Made by a program: the position numbers and the translations under genes
Source of the DNA: Thermotogota bacterium
Lineage (GTDB): Bacteria; Thermotogota; Thermotogae; Petrotogales; Petrotogaceae
Assembly (NCBI GenBank): GCA_029780115.1
Contig: JAKOZG010000004.1
Coordinates: forward strand, 592,839 to 656,838
Direction of reading: 5' to 3'
DNA length: 64,000 nt
Shown here: one piece after another, positions 43,090 to 51,652 of the stretch
Layout: every line of letters begins with the position of its first letter
Position numbering within the stretch: position 1 is the stretch's first letter
The notes under the pieces: generated by a model
Database searches by the model: none
What the model saw: only the letters and a program-made list of their open reading frames with translations
Told to the model about the DNA's origin: nothing

Positions 43090-44187
43090 TTATTTTCTTC
43101 TTGTATAAACGTTATGTTCATTTTTTAAAAAATTAGTTCTTATTTCTTTTATAGCTGCGATTCGCTCTTCTGCCATTTTATTGGCGGCTTTTGCGGTAGG
43201 TATTTTATCTCTTTTAGCAATATCAAATACTAGTCCAAGTTGGTTATATAAATTTGCAGCTTTGGCTAAAGCTCTTTCTCTATTATATCCAGTTAATTCA
43301 TCTGCAACGTTTATCGCACCACCGGCATTAACAATAAAATCTGGAGCATAAATAATTTCTCTTTCTTCAAGCATTTGTCCATGTCTGTCTATGTCTTCTA
43401 ATTGATTATTTGCGCTACCACATACGGCTTTAACCTTCAATTTAGGAATAGTATCGTCGTTTAATATACCTCCCAAGGCACAGGGAGCAAATATGTCAGC
43501 TTCGACTTCAAATATCTCATCTACTCCAACTCTTTCGGCGGCGAATTCGTCGACGAACTTTTGAACGGCTTCTTCCAAAATATCAGTAACTATTAATCTT
43601 GCACCTTCTTCTTTTAAATGTTTGCATAGATAATAGGCAACATTTCCGCATCCTTGAATAGCTATTGTTTTACCTCTTAGTGATTCTTCTCCAAAAGCCT
43701 CTTTTGCTGTTCTCAACATTGATTTATATAAACCATAAGCTGTTACCGGGCTTGGATTGCCAGAAGAACCATAACTCTCAGAGATGCCTACAACGTAGTT
43801 GGTTTCTTGATATACTATATCTAAATCCTCTGTTTTAGTTCCTACATCCTCGGCAGTTATATATCTTCCATTTAGACTTTCTACAAACCTTCCAAAGGCT
43901 CTAAACAAAGCTTCTGATTTATCTTTCTTTGGATCGCCTATTATTACGGACTTCCCTCCTCCCAAATTTAAACCAGCTGCAGCATTTTTATATGTCATAC
44001 CTTTTGCAAGTCTAAGTACGTCCTTTAAGGCTTCTTGTTCTGAATTATAATTCCACATTCTACAACCACCAAGAGCTGGTCCCAAAGTTGTATCGTGTAT
44101 TGCAATTATGCTTTTTAAACCTGAAGTTCTGTCATAACAATAAATAACTTGCTCATATTCACCACTTTCCATATTTTCGAAAACCAT
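43090..44187 (-). CDS. bcd: Leucine (branched-chain amino acid) dehydrogenase
   Basis: 365 aa, NAD-dependent oxidative deaminase of leucine, valine and isoleucine. It follows the Bacillus enzyme almost word for word in key places: [46 protein letters not shown] with the catalytic-site lysines, [21 protein letters not shown], and the dinucleotide motif [20 protein letters not shown]. It supplies 2-oxoacids for the oxidoreductase encoded just upstream on the same strand. A 210-bp gap with a 13-bp inverted repeat separates them, so it may have its own promoter. Confidence 0.93.
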   Translation of the reverse strand: MVFENMESGEYEQVIYCYDRTSGLKSIIAIHDTTLGPALGGCRMWNYNSEQEALKDVLRLAKGMTYKNAAAGLNLGGGKSVIIGDPKKDKSEALFRAFGRFVESLNGRYITAEDVGTKTEDLDIVYQETNYVVGISESYGSSGNPSPVTAYGLYKSMLRTAKEAFGEESLRGKTIAIQGCGNVAYYLCKHLKEEGARLIVTDILEEAVQKFVDEFAAERVGVDEIFEVEADIFAPCALGGILNDDTIPKLKVKAVCGSANNQLEDIDRHGQMLEEREIIYAPDFIVNAGGAINVADELTGYNRERALAKAANLYNQLGLVFDIAKRDKIPTAKAANKMAEERIAAIKEIRTNFLKNEHNVYTRRK

Positions 44188-44223
44188 GGTATCCCTCCCA
44201 TATACAATAGACTTTTGATACCT

Positions 44224-44274
44224 TTAGATTTTTTAAAAACCCATTCTGCAATTATTAATTATTAAAAAATCTAA
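44224..44274 (-). other. 13-bp inverted repeat upstream of leucine dehydrogenase
   Basis: Arms TTAGATTTTTTAA (44224-44236) and TTAAAAAATCTAA (44262-44274) with a 25-nt loop, 37 nt upstream of the start codon. No T-run follows on the minus strand, so it is not a standard terminator. It could be a leader hairpin or operator, but in AT-rich DNA the evidence is modest. Confidence 0.35.
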
Positions 44275-44398
44275 GTTTAGAAAATTTTCTTCTTTGTAAT
44301 TGTCTAAAAACCATAACAAAACTTTTTACTAGATGATATTTTAATACAAATTACTCTATATTCATATTTACGTTACAATATTTTACAACACTTACGTT

Positions 44399-44941
44399 TT
44401 ATTTTACTACTTCTTTCATTCCCGCTTTTATTGCTTCTAGATTTATTTTTATCAGGTCACTCTTTTTTCCGGTCAACCTTTCTTGCAACGCTTTTTCAAT
44501 AGATTTAAGGGTAACTGCTTTTGTCGCCTTTAAATAGGCCCCTAACATTACCATATTTGATACCATTTTGTTTCCTAATTCTTCAGCTATATCATTGGCA
44601 GGTATTTTAATTACTTTAATGTTTTCTCGATGAGGTTTTGTATCGATAACAGATGAATTTATAATAAGTATCCCATTTTCTTTAAGAATTTTTTCAAATT
44701 TCAACATAGATGGAAGATTAAAAGCTACAACTTCGGTAGGTTCATCTACAACAGGAGAAGCAATATAATCATCAGAAATTATTACAGTACAATTTGCAGT
44801 TCCTCCTCTCATCTCAGGTCCAAAAGAAGGAAGCCAAGTGGTAAACTTACCTTCAAACATCGCAGCCATGGATAATATTTGGCCAAAAAGCATAACACCC
44901 TGACCCCCAAAACCTGCAGATATTACACTGTGATACGCCAT
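44399..44941 (-). CDS. vorC: 2-oxoacid:ferredoxin oxidoreductase gamma subunit (VorC-like)
   Basis: 180 aa. Family signature ISAGFGGQGVMLFGQILSMAA at the N-terminus, then TTWLPSFGPEMRGGTANCTVIISD. Gamma subunits help shape the TPP/CoA site of the heterotetramer. The ATG at 44941 has GGAGGTG 6 nt upstream; a start 13 codons earlier lies in the previous gene's end without SD. Last gene of the vor unit. Confidence 0.88.
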   Translation of the reverse strand: MAYHSVISAGFGGQGVMLFGQILSMAAMFEGKFTTWLPSFGPEMRGGTANCTVIISDDYIASPVVDEPTEVVAFNLPSMLKFEKILKENGILIINSSVIDTKPHRENIKVIKIPANDIAEELGNKMVSNMVMLGAYLKATKAVTLKSIEKALQERLTGKKSDLIKINLEAIKAGMKEVVK

Positions 44942-44976
44942 TTTAAACACCTCCAAAACGTTTATTTTTCCTCGAT

Positions 44977-45732
44977 TCACTTAACTTTATCAACCTTATC
45001 AACAAATACACCTATTGGAAATTCTTTTACCATGTTTTCTTCAAGCCATTGCATAGATTCAATAGGTGTGAGCCCCCAATTAGTAGGACAAGTAGACAAA
45101 ACCTCTACCAAACCGTATCCTAATCCCTCTATTTGAGCTAAAAATGCCTTTTTAATTTGTTTTTTTGTTCTTATCACATCTTGTGGAGTGGTGACTTTTG
45201 TTCTAGATAAAAATGCAACTCCTCTGATTTCTTTTAGTATTTCAGATACTCTCAACGGATAACCTTCGTTTTTTTCGCTCCTTCCGTAAGGTGTAGTTGT
45301 GGTTTTCATACCCAATAAAGTGGTTGGAGCCATCTGTCCACCTGTCATGCCATATATAGCATTATTTATAAAAATGGTTGTTATCTTCTCTCCTCGGTTA
45401 GCAGCATGAATTATTTCTGCTGTTCCTATAGCAGCTAAATCACCATCCCCTTGATAGGTAAAAACTACATTTTCAGGTCTAGCTCGTTTAATACCTGTAG
45501 CTACAGCAGGTGCCCTTCCATGAGCAGCTATAGTTCCATCCAATTCGAAAAAATCATTCGCAAAAACTGCACACCCTACAGGTGCCACCATGATTGTTTT
45601 TCCTTGTATATCAAGTTCGTCAATTACTTCGGCTATTAATCTGTGAACAATTCCATGGTGACAACCAGGACAGTACGAAAATTCCTTACCACTTAAGGAT
45701 TGAGGAGCTTTAAAGCGTTCAGTATAAATCAT
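44977..45732 (-). CDS. vorA: 2-oxoacid:ferredoxin oxidoreductase beta (TPP) subunit
   Basis: 251 aa. Contains the cysteine motif FSYCPGCHHGIVHRL and the thiamine diphosphate motif GDGDLAAIGTAEIIHAANRGEKITTIFINNAIYGMTGGQMAPTT. Decarboxylates branched 2-oxoacids to acyl-CoA, reducing ferredoxin. Acyl specificity (2-oxoisovalerate) is inferred from the leucine dehydrogenase and Ptb/Buk neighbours; a 2-oxoglutarate enzyme is the main alternative. Confidence 0.88.
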   Translation of the reverse strand: MIYTERFKAPQSLSGKEFSYCPGCHHGIVHRLIAEVIDELDIQGKTIMVAPVGCAVFANDFFELDGTIAAHGRAPAVATGIKRARPENVVFTYQGDGDLAAIGTAEIIHAANRGEKITTIFINNAIYGMTGGQMAPTTLLGMKTTTTPYGRSEKNEGYPLRVSEILKEIRGVAFLSRTKVTTPQDVIRTKKQIKKAFLAQIEGLGYGLVEVLSTCPTNWGLTPIESMQWLEENMVKEFPIGVFVDKVDKVK

Positions 45733-45754
45733 GTCTTTCCACCTTCTTCTTAAT

Positions 45755-46810
45755 TTAAATTAATTCCATAAGTTTTGCAAAAATTTCATTGGGCGTAGGA
45801 ATAATTCCAGCTGTTCTTCCATAATATTCAACAGGTCTTTTACCTTCAACAGCAATTTTGACATCTTCTACAAATTGCCCTGTACTCATTTCAACAGTAA
45901 AAAAGAAGCTAGCTTGGTCTGACCACTTGCTCAATTGAACATACGGAAAAGGCCATAAACTAATGGGTCTAAAAACTCCGACTTTAATCCCTTTTTCTCT
46001 GGCCTGATTAACCACAGATTTCACAATTCTTCCCATCGTACCATACGCTACAATTACAATTTCAGCATCATCAAGTTGATATTCTTCATATAATATTTCA
46101 TTTTTGACAACTTCTTTATACTTACTCTGAATCAACATATTCTTTTTTTCTAAACTAACAGGGTCCATGTCAAAAGACGATACCCTGTGAGCTTCTCGAC
46201 GCATACCAGTCCCACTAAGAGCCCAACTTGAATGATCAGGTAAAGAATCAAGGTCCACAAATTCTGGAAAGCTTACAGGTTCCATCATTTGTCCTAACAG
46301 ACCATCTGTTAACAATAAAACAGGATTTCTATACCGATCAGCTACATCAAAGGCATACATAGTAAGTTCTACCGCCTCTTGAAGAGACTCAGGGCTAAAG
46401 ACTATTAATCTGTAATCTCCATGTCCACCGCCTTTTGTAGCTTGAAAATAATCAGATTGAGCTGGTTGAATATCGCCTAAACCAGGTCCACCTCTTACTA
46501 CATTTACAAAAACGCATGGTAATTCTGCCCCAGCTATATATGAAATACCTTCTTGCATTAAAGAAAAACCCGGTGACGAAGTTGAAGTCATAACTCTTTT
46601 ACCAGCAATTGCTGCTCCATATACCATATTAACAACCGCAACTTCGCTTTCTCCTTGCAAAAAAACACCACCAACTTCTGGCATTCTTCTTGCCATATAT
46701 TCTGTCAATTCACTTTGGGGGGTGATTGGATATCCAAAATAAAGTCTACATCCGGCTCTAATAGCTGCTTCAGCAATTGCTTCTGTACCTCTAGCTAACA
46801 CCTTTTCCAT
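45755..46810 (-). CDS. vorB: 2-oxoacid:ferredoxin oxidoreductase alpha subunit (VorB-like)
   Basis: 351 aa. Begins MEKVLARGTEAIAEAAIRAGCRLYFGYPITPQSELTEY, then FLQGESEVAVVNMVYGAAIAGKRVMTSTSSPGFSLMQEGISYIAGAELP. These are the pyrimidine-binding and subunit-contact regions of POR/VOR alpha chains. The start at 46810 has AAGGAGT; a 28-codon extension overlaps the ferredoxin gene and has no SD. It sits between the ferredoxin and beta genes. Confidence 0.9.
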   Translation of the reverse strand: MEKVLARGTEAIAEAAIRAGCRLYFGYPITPQSELTEYMARRMPEVGGVFLQGESEVAVVNMVYGAAIAGKRVMTSTSSPGFSLMQEGISYIAGAELPCVFVNVVRGGPGLGDIQPAQSDYFQATKGGGHGDYRLIVFSPESLQEAVELTMYAFDVADRYRNPVLLLTDGLLGQMMEPVSFPEFVDLDSLPDHSSWALSGTGMRREAHRVSSFDMDPVSLEKKNMLIQSKYKEVVKNEILYEEYQLDDAEIVIVAYGTMGRIVKSVVNQAREKGIKVGVFRPISLWPFPYVQLSKWSDQASFFFTVEMSTGQFVEDVKIAVEGKRPVEYYGRTAGIIPTPNEIFAKLMELI

Positions 46811-46823
46811 TGAAATCAACTCC

Positions 46824-47057
46824 TTAGCTCTTAATCTTCTCCAATACTTTAACGCTAATACAAACGTCTGGACACATTTGATAGCAAAAGCCACAACCGA
46901 TACAATTTTCTATTTTTGATACTTTTGCATAGTGGTAGCCCTTTTCGTTGTATTTTTTTGAAAATTCCAAAACTTCTTTGGGACAGACTTCTATGCAAAG
47001 GCTGCATCCTTTGCATCTATCCTCATCTATAGAAACTATAAATTTTTGTTTATCCAT
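46824..47057 (-). CDS. vorD: 2[4Fe-4S] ferredoxin-type delta subunit
   Basis: 77 aa with two cluster motifs: CKGCSLCIEVCPKEV (residues 15-29) and CIGCGFCYQMCPDVC. Delivers electrons from the oxidoreductase to free ferredoxin. SD GGAGGG. First gene of the vorDBAC set; 160 nt separate it from the P-loop gene upstream. Confidence 0.92.
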   Translation of the reverse strand: MDKQKFIVSIDEDRCKGCSLCIEVCPKEVLEFSKKYNEKGYHYAKVSKIENCIGCGFCYQMCPDVCISVKVLEKIKS

Positions 47058-47218
47058 CTTTTTTCCCTCCAGTCTTAAAAATTATGGATACTTTAAAATT
47101 ATAAAAATTAGCCTCAATACTTGTTATAAATTTTTTCTAAATATTTTCTTATTTTGTTTTAATGAAGGTAATGAATATGGCCGTGCATTTTACCCCACTT
47201 CTTTATTGTCTGTAAAAT

Positions 47219-47893
47219 TTAATAATAATCTTTGAAAAAACGCTTTATCGGAAACTTCTCAAATTTCGTTTCTATTTCATCAGAAATCTTTTCTGAAACA
47301 GCAGTGAATAATACAGGGATGTTTGTTTCTCTTGAAACATTTTCTAGGATCTTTTCGCCTTCTTCGATTATCAAATTAGTTGTTTCATTTTTAAGATGGG
47401 TATTACAAATTAAAAAATCAATTTTTGTTCTTATTTTTTTCTCAATCTGAATGATATTTTTTTTAATGTTGTTTTCATTTTGAGTAAAGGGCCTTTTAGT
47501 GTTAACAACAAAATAAATCACCCTTTTAGAATTGTCTAAAAAATTTTTCAAAGATCCAAGAACAGTTGCGCCTTTTTCATCTCCACCAACATCTAAAACT
47601 GTTTTAAATTTTGGATTTACTAAGTAGCCACCTACTTCAGCTGTTATTATTGGAACGTCTGCATGCAAATATCTTTCAGGGGGAGTAACTACACGAAGAT
47701 TATTATTCTTTAACTCATCTAATTTGTCTCTAACACGAAAGTAAGGAGTGGCAACATCCAAATCAACTATCGCTACATTTTCGTTCTTTTCTTTCAACTT
47801 AATTGCAATATTAATAGCTATTTCAGTCTTTCCTGATCCTCCCATACCTATGAAAATGTGAGTTTGATATTCTTGAAGAATATGTTCTAACAT
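47219..47893 (-). CDS. P-loop nucleotide-binding protein (MinD/CobQ-like)
   Basis: 224 aa. Walker A IGMGGSGKTEIAINIA near residue 17, switch-like IVDLDVATPYFRVRD, Walker B-like TVLDVGGDEKGA, and a base-recognition-like ICNTHLK. The GxGGxGKT form resembles deviant Walker A ATPases of the MinD/ParA/CooC group, but the signature lysine near the start of the motif is missing (Met in its place). Its place between buk and vorD suggests a maturation or regulatory role for the oxidoreductase or kinase, as CooC acts for CODH (inference only). Confidence 0.7.
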   Translation of the reverse strand: MLEHILQEYQTHIFIGMGGSGKTEIAINIAIKLKEKNENVAIVDLDVATPYFRVRDKLDELKNNNLRVVTPPERYLHADVPIITAEVGGYLVNPKFKTVLDVGGDEKGATVLGSLKNFLDNSKRVIYFVVNTKRPFTQNENNIKKNIIQIEKKIRTKIDFLICNTHLKNETTNLIIEEGEKILENVSRETNIPVLFTAVSEKISDEIETKFEKFPIKRFFKDYY

Positions 47894-47929
47894 TTTCTAT
47901 TATCTCCTTAAGCCCTAATTAACAGCTTT

Positions 47930-48994
47930 TTAATAGTCTGTAGCTTCTTCTTCACCTCTTAATACTCTTAAAGCAGCATTTGCTAAAGCTTCTTCCTCTT
48001 CTTCACCTGGAAATACATAAATTGGAGCTATGAAACTGACTTTTTCTTTTATCCAAGGTATTAAAAACTCATTTTCATTTGCTAAACCACCTGTCAAACC
48101 TATTGCATCTACTTCAAAATTTAAAACAGCCGACATTTTTCCTATCCACTTTGCAATTTGATGAGCCATAGCTGAGTATATTTTTTTGGCATATTCATCT
48201 CCGTTTTTTATTCTTTCAACAACATCCTTTGCGCTATTAGTTCCAAGATATGCCACAAGACCGCCCCTGCCTTTAATCAACTTTCTAATGTCTGATTCTG
48301 GATATCCCTGATAACAAAGACTAATAAACCCCGTTAAAGGTAATGTTCCGGAACGTTCAGGAGTAAAAGGACCTTCTCCTTCTAAAGCATTGTTTACATC
48401 TACTACCCTACCTTTTTTGTGAGCACCAATAGAGATTCCTCCGCCAAGATGAGCTATCACAAGATTTAATGATTTGTAATCTCTTCCAATTTTTTGACTG
48501 AGCTTTCTTGCAACAGCTTTTTGATTTAAGGCATGAAAAATCGACTTTCTTTTAAAATCAGGATGACCAGAGATTCTTGCTATATCTTCCAATTCATCAA
48601 CAACTACAGGATCTGCAGTTAATGCTTGAACTCCTATTTTATCGGCTATATGATAAGCAATTAAGGCTCCTAAATTTGATTCATGCTCTCCGTATTTGGC
48701 GGTTCTTAATTCTTCTAACATTTTTTCATTTATTTTGTAAATCCCGCTAGGAACAGGTCTTAACAGGCCTCCTCTGCCAATCACTGCAGAAATACTATTT
48801 AAATTAAGGTTTTCTTTTTCAAGAAATTCCAAGATTGTATCTTTTCTCATTTCATATTGATCAACTACTTTCCTAAATTTTTTAAGTTCAGAGATATCAT
48901 GATGAATAGTTTTTTTTATTATTTCTTTTTCATCTTCATAAATTGCAATCTTGGTAGAGGTAGATCCAGGATTTATAACCAGAATCTTAAACAT
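47930..48994 (-). CDS. buk: Butyrate/branched-chain-acid kinase, intact
   Basis: 354 aa ASKHA acid kinase. Phosphate-1 motif LVINPGSTSTKIAIYEDE is at the N-terminus, then RGGLLRPVPSG, the phosphate-2 motif VIAHLGGGISIGAHKKG, the catalytic-Arg region GPFTPERSGTLPL, and the adenosine motif IGLTGGLANE. Forms isovalerate, isobutyrate or butyrate plus ATP. The ATG at 48994 has AAAGGTGAG; the GTG four codons earlier lies in the SD. Starts 8 nt after ptb. Confidence 0.92.
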   Translation of the reverse strand: MFKILVINPGSTSTKIAIYEDEKEIIKKTIHHDISELKKFRKVVDQYEMRKDTILEFLEKENLNLNSISAVIGRGGLLRPVPSGIYKINEKMLEELRTAKYGEHESNLGALIAYHIADKIGVQALTADPVVVDELEDIARISGHPDFKRKSIFHALNQKAVARKLSQKIGRDYKSLNLVIAHLGGGISIGAHKKGRVVDVNNALEGEGPFTPERSGTLPLTGFISLCYQGYPESDIRKLIKGRGGLVAYLGTNSAKDVVERIKNGDEYAKKIYSAMAHQIAKWIGKMSAVLNFEVDAIGLTGGLANENEFLIPWIKEKVSFIAPIYVFPGEEEEEALANAALRVLRGEEEATDY

Positions 48995-49002
48995 TTTTTC
49001 AC

Positions 49003-49905
49003 TCACCTTTCGGTCATCAAAATTGAAAAGGCTATTGAATTTAATTTTGTTTCGTTAGAATCTGCTCTAGAGGTAAGTACAACTGGTTTTTTACCACCGA
49101 TAATAGAACAAGCTAACTTAGCCTCTCCAAAATAGACTAAAGATTTGTATAAAATATTACCAGCCTCTATATCTGGTACTATCAGTATATCAGCGTCACC
49201 AGCTACTTCACTTACCAATCCTTTATGCTCCGCAGCTGTTTTTGAAATTGCATTATCCAGTGCGAATGGTCCATCTACCACACAACCTTTAATTTGACCT
49301 CTTCTATTCATCTGAGTCAGGATCGCAGCGTCTATTGTTACAGGCATTTTAGGATTAACCAGCTCTAAGGCACCTAAGATAGCAACTTTAGGTTCTTTAT
49401 TACCTAACACATGGGCAACGGTTACGGCATTATTTATTGTATCAATCTTTTGCTCAAGTGTTGGAGAGATTACCATTCCTGCATCAGACAGAATTAGAAG
49501 CTTATGGTACCTTGGGATTTCAAAAACGCACACTAAATTCATTGTTTTACCGCTTTTTAATCCATATTCATCTTTAAGATATATTGATAAAATCTCCGAG
49601 GTCGTTATCTTACCTTTCATAGGAAGATCTGCTTCTCCCTTAGCAACACTTTCAATTGCACCAACGACTGATTCATAATCATTTGTGGTGTTTCTTATTT
49701 CAACTTTACTTAAATCTAGATTATTTTCTTGAGCAATATATAAAATTTTTTCTTTGTTACCAAACAATATAAAGTCGCAGAGACCTAGTTCGTAGGCCTT
49801 ATTTACTGCTTTCAAGACTTCTAAGTCCTCAGCTGCAGCTACAGAAATCACCTTTTTGGTTTGCTCACTTATTAGTTCTAAAATTTGATCAATTTTTTTT
49901 ATCAT
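49003..49905 (-). CDS. ptb: Phosphate butyryltransferase (phosphotransacylase)
   Basis: 300 aa. Converts acyl-CoA and phosphate to acyl-phosphate. Typical Ptb strings: ISVAAAEDLEVLKAV, GKITTSEILSIYLKDEYGL, KLLILSDAGMVISPTLEQKIDTINNAV, VDGPFALDNAIS, and VPDIEAGNILYKSLVYFGEAKLA. Start at 49905 with AAGGAGAG; it overlaps the upstream kinase stop by 4 bp. Sits between two buk paralogues. Confidence 0.93.
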   Translation of the reverse strand: MIKKIDQILELISEQTKKVISVAAAEDLEVLKAVNKAYELGLCDFILFGNKEKILYIAQENNLDLSKVEIRNTTNDYESVVGAIESVAKGEADLPMKGKITTSEILSIYLKDEYGLKSGKTMNLVCVFEIPRYHKLLILSDAGMVISPTLEQKIDTINNAVTVAHVLGNKEPKVAILGALELVNPKMPVTIDAAILTQMNRRGQIKGCVVDGPFALDNAISKTAAEHKGLVSEVAGDADILIVPDIEAGNILYKSLVYFGEAKLACSIIGGKKPVVLTSRADSNETKLNSIAFSILMTER

Positions 49906-50990
49906 GCAACTTTCTCTCCTTCCCAAATTAAAAATTCTTCTAATTGATATAAAACTCGTAGCGTCCCATAAGCGAGTCCTTCAATTTCATAAGTTCCTGG
50001 ATAAAGCATCACTACCCCTAATTTTGCTATTCTATTCTTAATTAATCTAACAAAATATTCGTTATTTGCTAATTCACCAGTTATAATTACAGCGTCTATT
50101 TTTCCTTCTAGTACAACCGCCATTGCTCCAATTTCTTTTGCTATTTGATAAGCCATTGCTTCAACAATCAGTTTTGCATCATTTTCCTTTGTAGCTTTTT
50201 TAATCGCTTCCTCTAAATTTTTTGTACCAAGATAAGCAAGTAACCCACCATTTTCTATGAATCTCGATCTAATATCCTTTTCTTTGCACTTGCTTTTATG
50301 TTTAAAAATCCAACTTGTTAGGTCTCCTAAAGGCAAATCACCAGTTGTGTGAAGTCCAAAAGGGCCTTCATCAAAAGGAAAAGTTGCATCTATCATCAAT
50401 CCATTTTTTTGTGCTCCTATGGATATTTGTTCATCTAAATGTGCAATTACAAAATTGCATTCGAAATAATCTTTTTTCAACTCGTTTGAGGCATATCTTG
50501 CGACAGTTTTCATATTAAGGGCATTGTATCTGCTAAGTCTCTCTAATTGGGGTATTCCAGCTATTCTAGATTCGTCGATAAATTCATCTACAGAAATAGG
50601 ATCGGTCATGAAAACTGGAGGTTTTTTAAAACTTGATTCGGAAAGATTATAAGCGATAGTTGCTCCTAAATTGGCTGGATGTTCCATAGGCGATTTTGTG
50701 GCGAGATAATTCACTATATTTTCATTAACAACATATGTACCACTTGGCATAGGCAAGAATACTCCGCCTCTAGCAGCTATAGCATCAAAATCGTCAATTG
50801 AAAGGTTCAGTTTATTCAAAAAGTCTTTTATCGATTCTTTACGATAATCTAATTGATCTATAATCTTCTCATATTTTGATAGTTCATTTTGATCGTGATT
50901 TAAAGTCCCTTCTAATACTTTTTTTTCATCCTCAAAGATTGCAATTTTAGTAAGAGTCCAATCCGGATAAATAACTAATATTTTCTTCAT
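49902..50990 (-). CDS. Butyrate kinase paralogue with degenerate active site
   Basis: 362 aa, full-length acid-kinase fold aligned end to end with the 47930-48994 enzyme, but the catalytic motifs are lost. NPGSTSTK reads YPDWTLTK, HLGGGISIG reads HLDEQISIG, the ERSG catalytic-Arg segment reads GLHTTGDLP, and the adenosine motif TGGLAN reads TGELAN. Structural motifs such as RGGVFLPMPSG are kept, and no frameshift is present, so it is probably maintained as a regulatory or structural partner. Start has SD GGAGGTG; leader of about 310 nt. Confidence 0.85.
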   Translation of the reverse strand: MKKILVIYPDWTLTKIAIFEDEKKVLEGTLNHDQNELSKYEKIIDQLDYRKESIKDFLNKLNLSIDDFDAIAARGGVFLPMPSGTYVVNENIVNYLATKSPMEHPANLGATIAYNLSESSFKKPPVFMTDPISVDEFIDESRIAGIPQLERLSRYNALNMKTVARYASNELKKDYFECNFVIAHLDEQISIGAQKNGLMIDATFPFDEGPFGLHTTGDLPLGDLTSWIFKHKSKCKEKDIRSRFIENGGLLAYLGTKNLEEAIKKATKENDAKLIVEAMAYQIAKEIGAMAVVLEGKIDAVIITGELANNEYFVRLIKNRIAKLGVVMLYPGTYEIEGLAYGTLRVLYQLEEFLIWEGEKVA

Positions 50991-51100
50991 TAGTTCACCT
51001 CCTAAACTTTAAACTTTTAGACATTTTAGAATTTCTATGACTTAAATTCTATAAATATTTCAAAAATCTTCCTAATTCAGAAACGATCAAAGTTTTTAAT

Positions 51101-51160
51101 TGTAGAGCCGACCTACATAAGTATCAAAATCAGGGTACACGCAAATTATATATTTCTACG
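51101..51160 (-). repeat. Dispersed 60-bp element, copy C
   Basis: Minus strand begins CGTAGAAATATATAA and ends TAGGTCGGCTCTACA. Same termini and same length as copies A and B, with a diverged middle. It lies in the buk operon leader, 110 nt before the start codon. Confidence 0.65.
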
Positions 51161-51240
51161 ATTCAGACAAATTGCTTACCTCTGACTATAAAATTGTTAA
51201 TGAACTCTTTTTACTGAAATTATTCAATTGATTTTGATAT

Positions 51241-51276
51241 TTTCACAAACTTTTTTAAACAAAAAAGTTTGTGAAA
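51241..51276 (-). promoter_or_regulatory. Perfect 16-bp inverted repeat in the buk leader
   Basis: Arms TTTCACAAACTTTTTT and AAAAAAGTTTGTGAAA with a 4-nt loop. It lies 28-63 nt downstream of the predicted start. No T-run follows, so a simple terminator is unlikely; operator or leader hairpin are both possible. Confidence 0.55.
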
Positions 51277-51310
51277 TTTAATTCATTTGTAATTTTCTCT
51301 TATCATTTTA

Positions 51311-51339
51311 ATTGTAATTAAAAATATCTAAAAAGTCAA
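51311..51339 (-). promoter_or_regulatory. Promoter of the buk-ptb-buk-vor operon
   Basis: Minus strand TTGACT (51334-51339), 17-bp spacer, TACAAT (51311-51316). Gives a leader of about 310 nt. Confidence 0.65.
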
Positions 51340-51577
51340 AGTTGTTTATGAGTAATTATGGTAAATTACAACCAATTACACGCATTTAAAACCAGTGTGA
51401 AAAAAATTTCATGAAAAATATTTCATATATAAACTTTTTATTTTTCAGTCTTGCTCGTATTTAAAAATAATTCTGAATCATAAAGCTTTTGCGAGTTTTT
51501 ACTCTTTTTATATTTAATCTTATTAAGATTTTTTCACAAAGTATATTTGTTAAATTTGCAAAAAAAACAATAAAAAA

Positions 51578-51603
51578 AGAGCTCGAATTTTTAACCAAGC
51601 TCT
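51578..51603 (-). terminator. Terminator of the alpha-glucan operon
   Basis: 6-bp stem AGAGCT / AGCTCT with a 13-14-nt loop, followed on the minus strand by TTTTTTTATTG and a further T run. Confidence 0.65.
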
Positions 51604-51652
51604 AAAGCTAAGGACTTTATATTTATTTTAGAAATTATTGCAATTTAATTTG

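Larger units (their letters stand above)
50991..51652. other. Intergenic region, buk leader and GH13 terminator
   Basis: Contains the buk operon promoter (51311-51339), a 16-bp hairpin (51241-51276), dispersed element copy C (51101-51160) and the GH13 terminator (51578-51603). The rest is AT-rich and shows nothing further. Confidence 0.6.
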
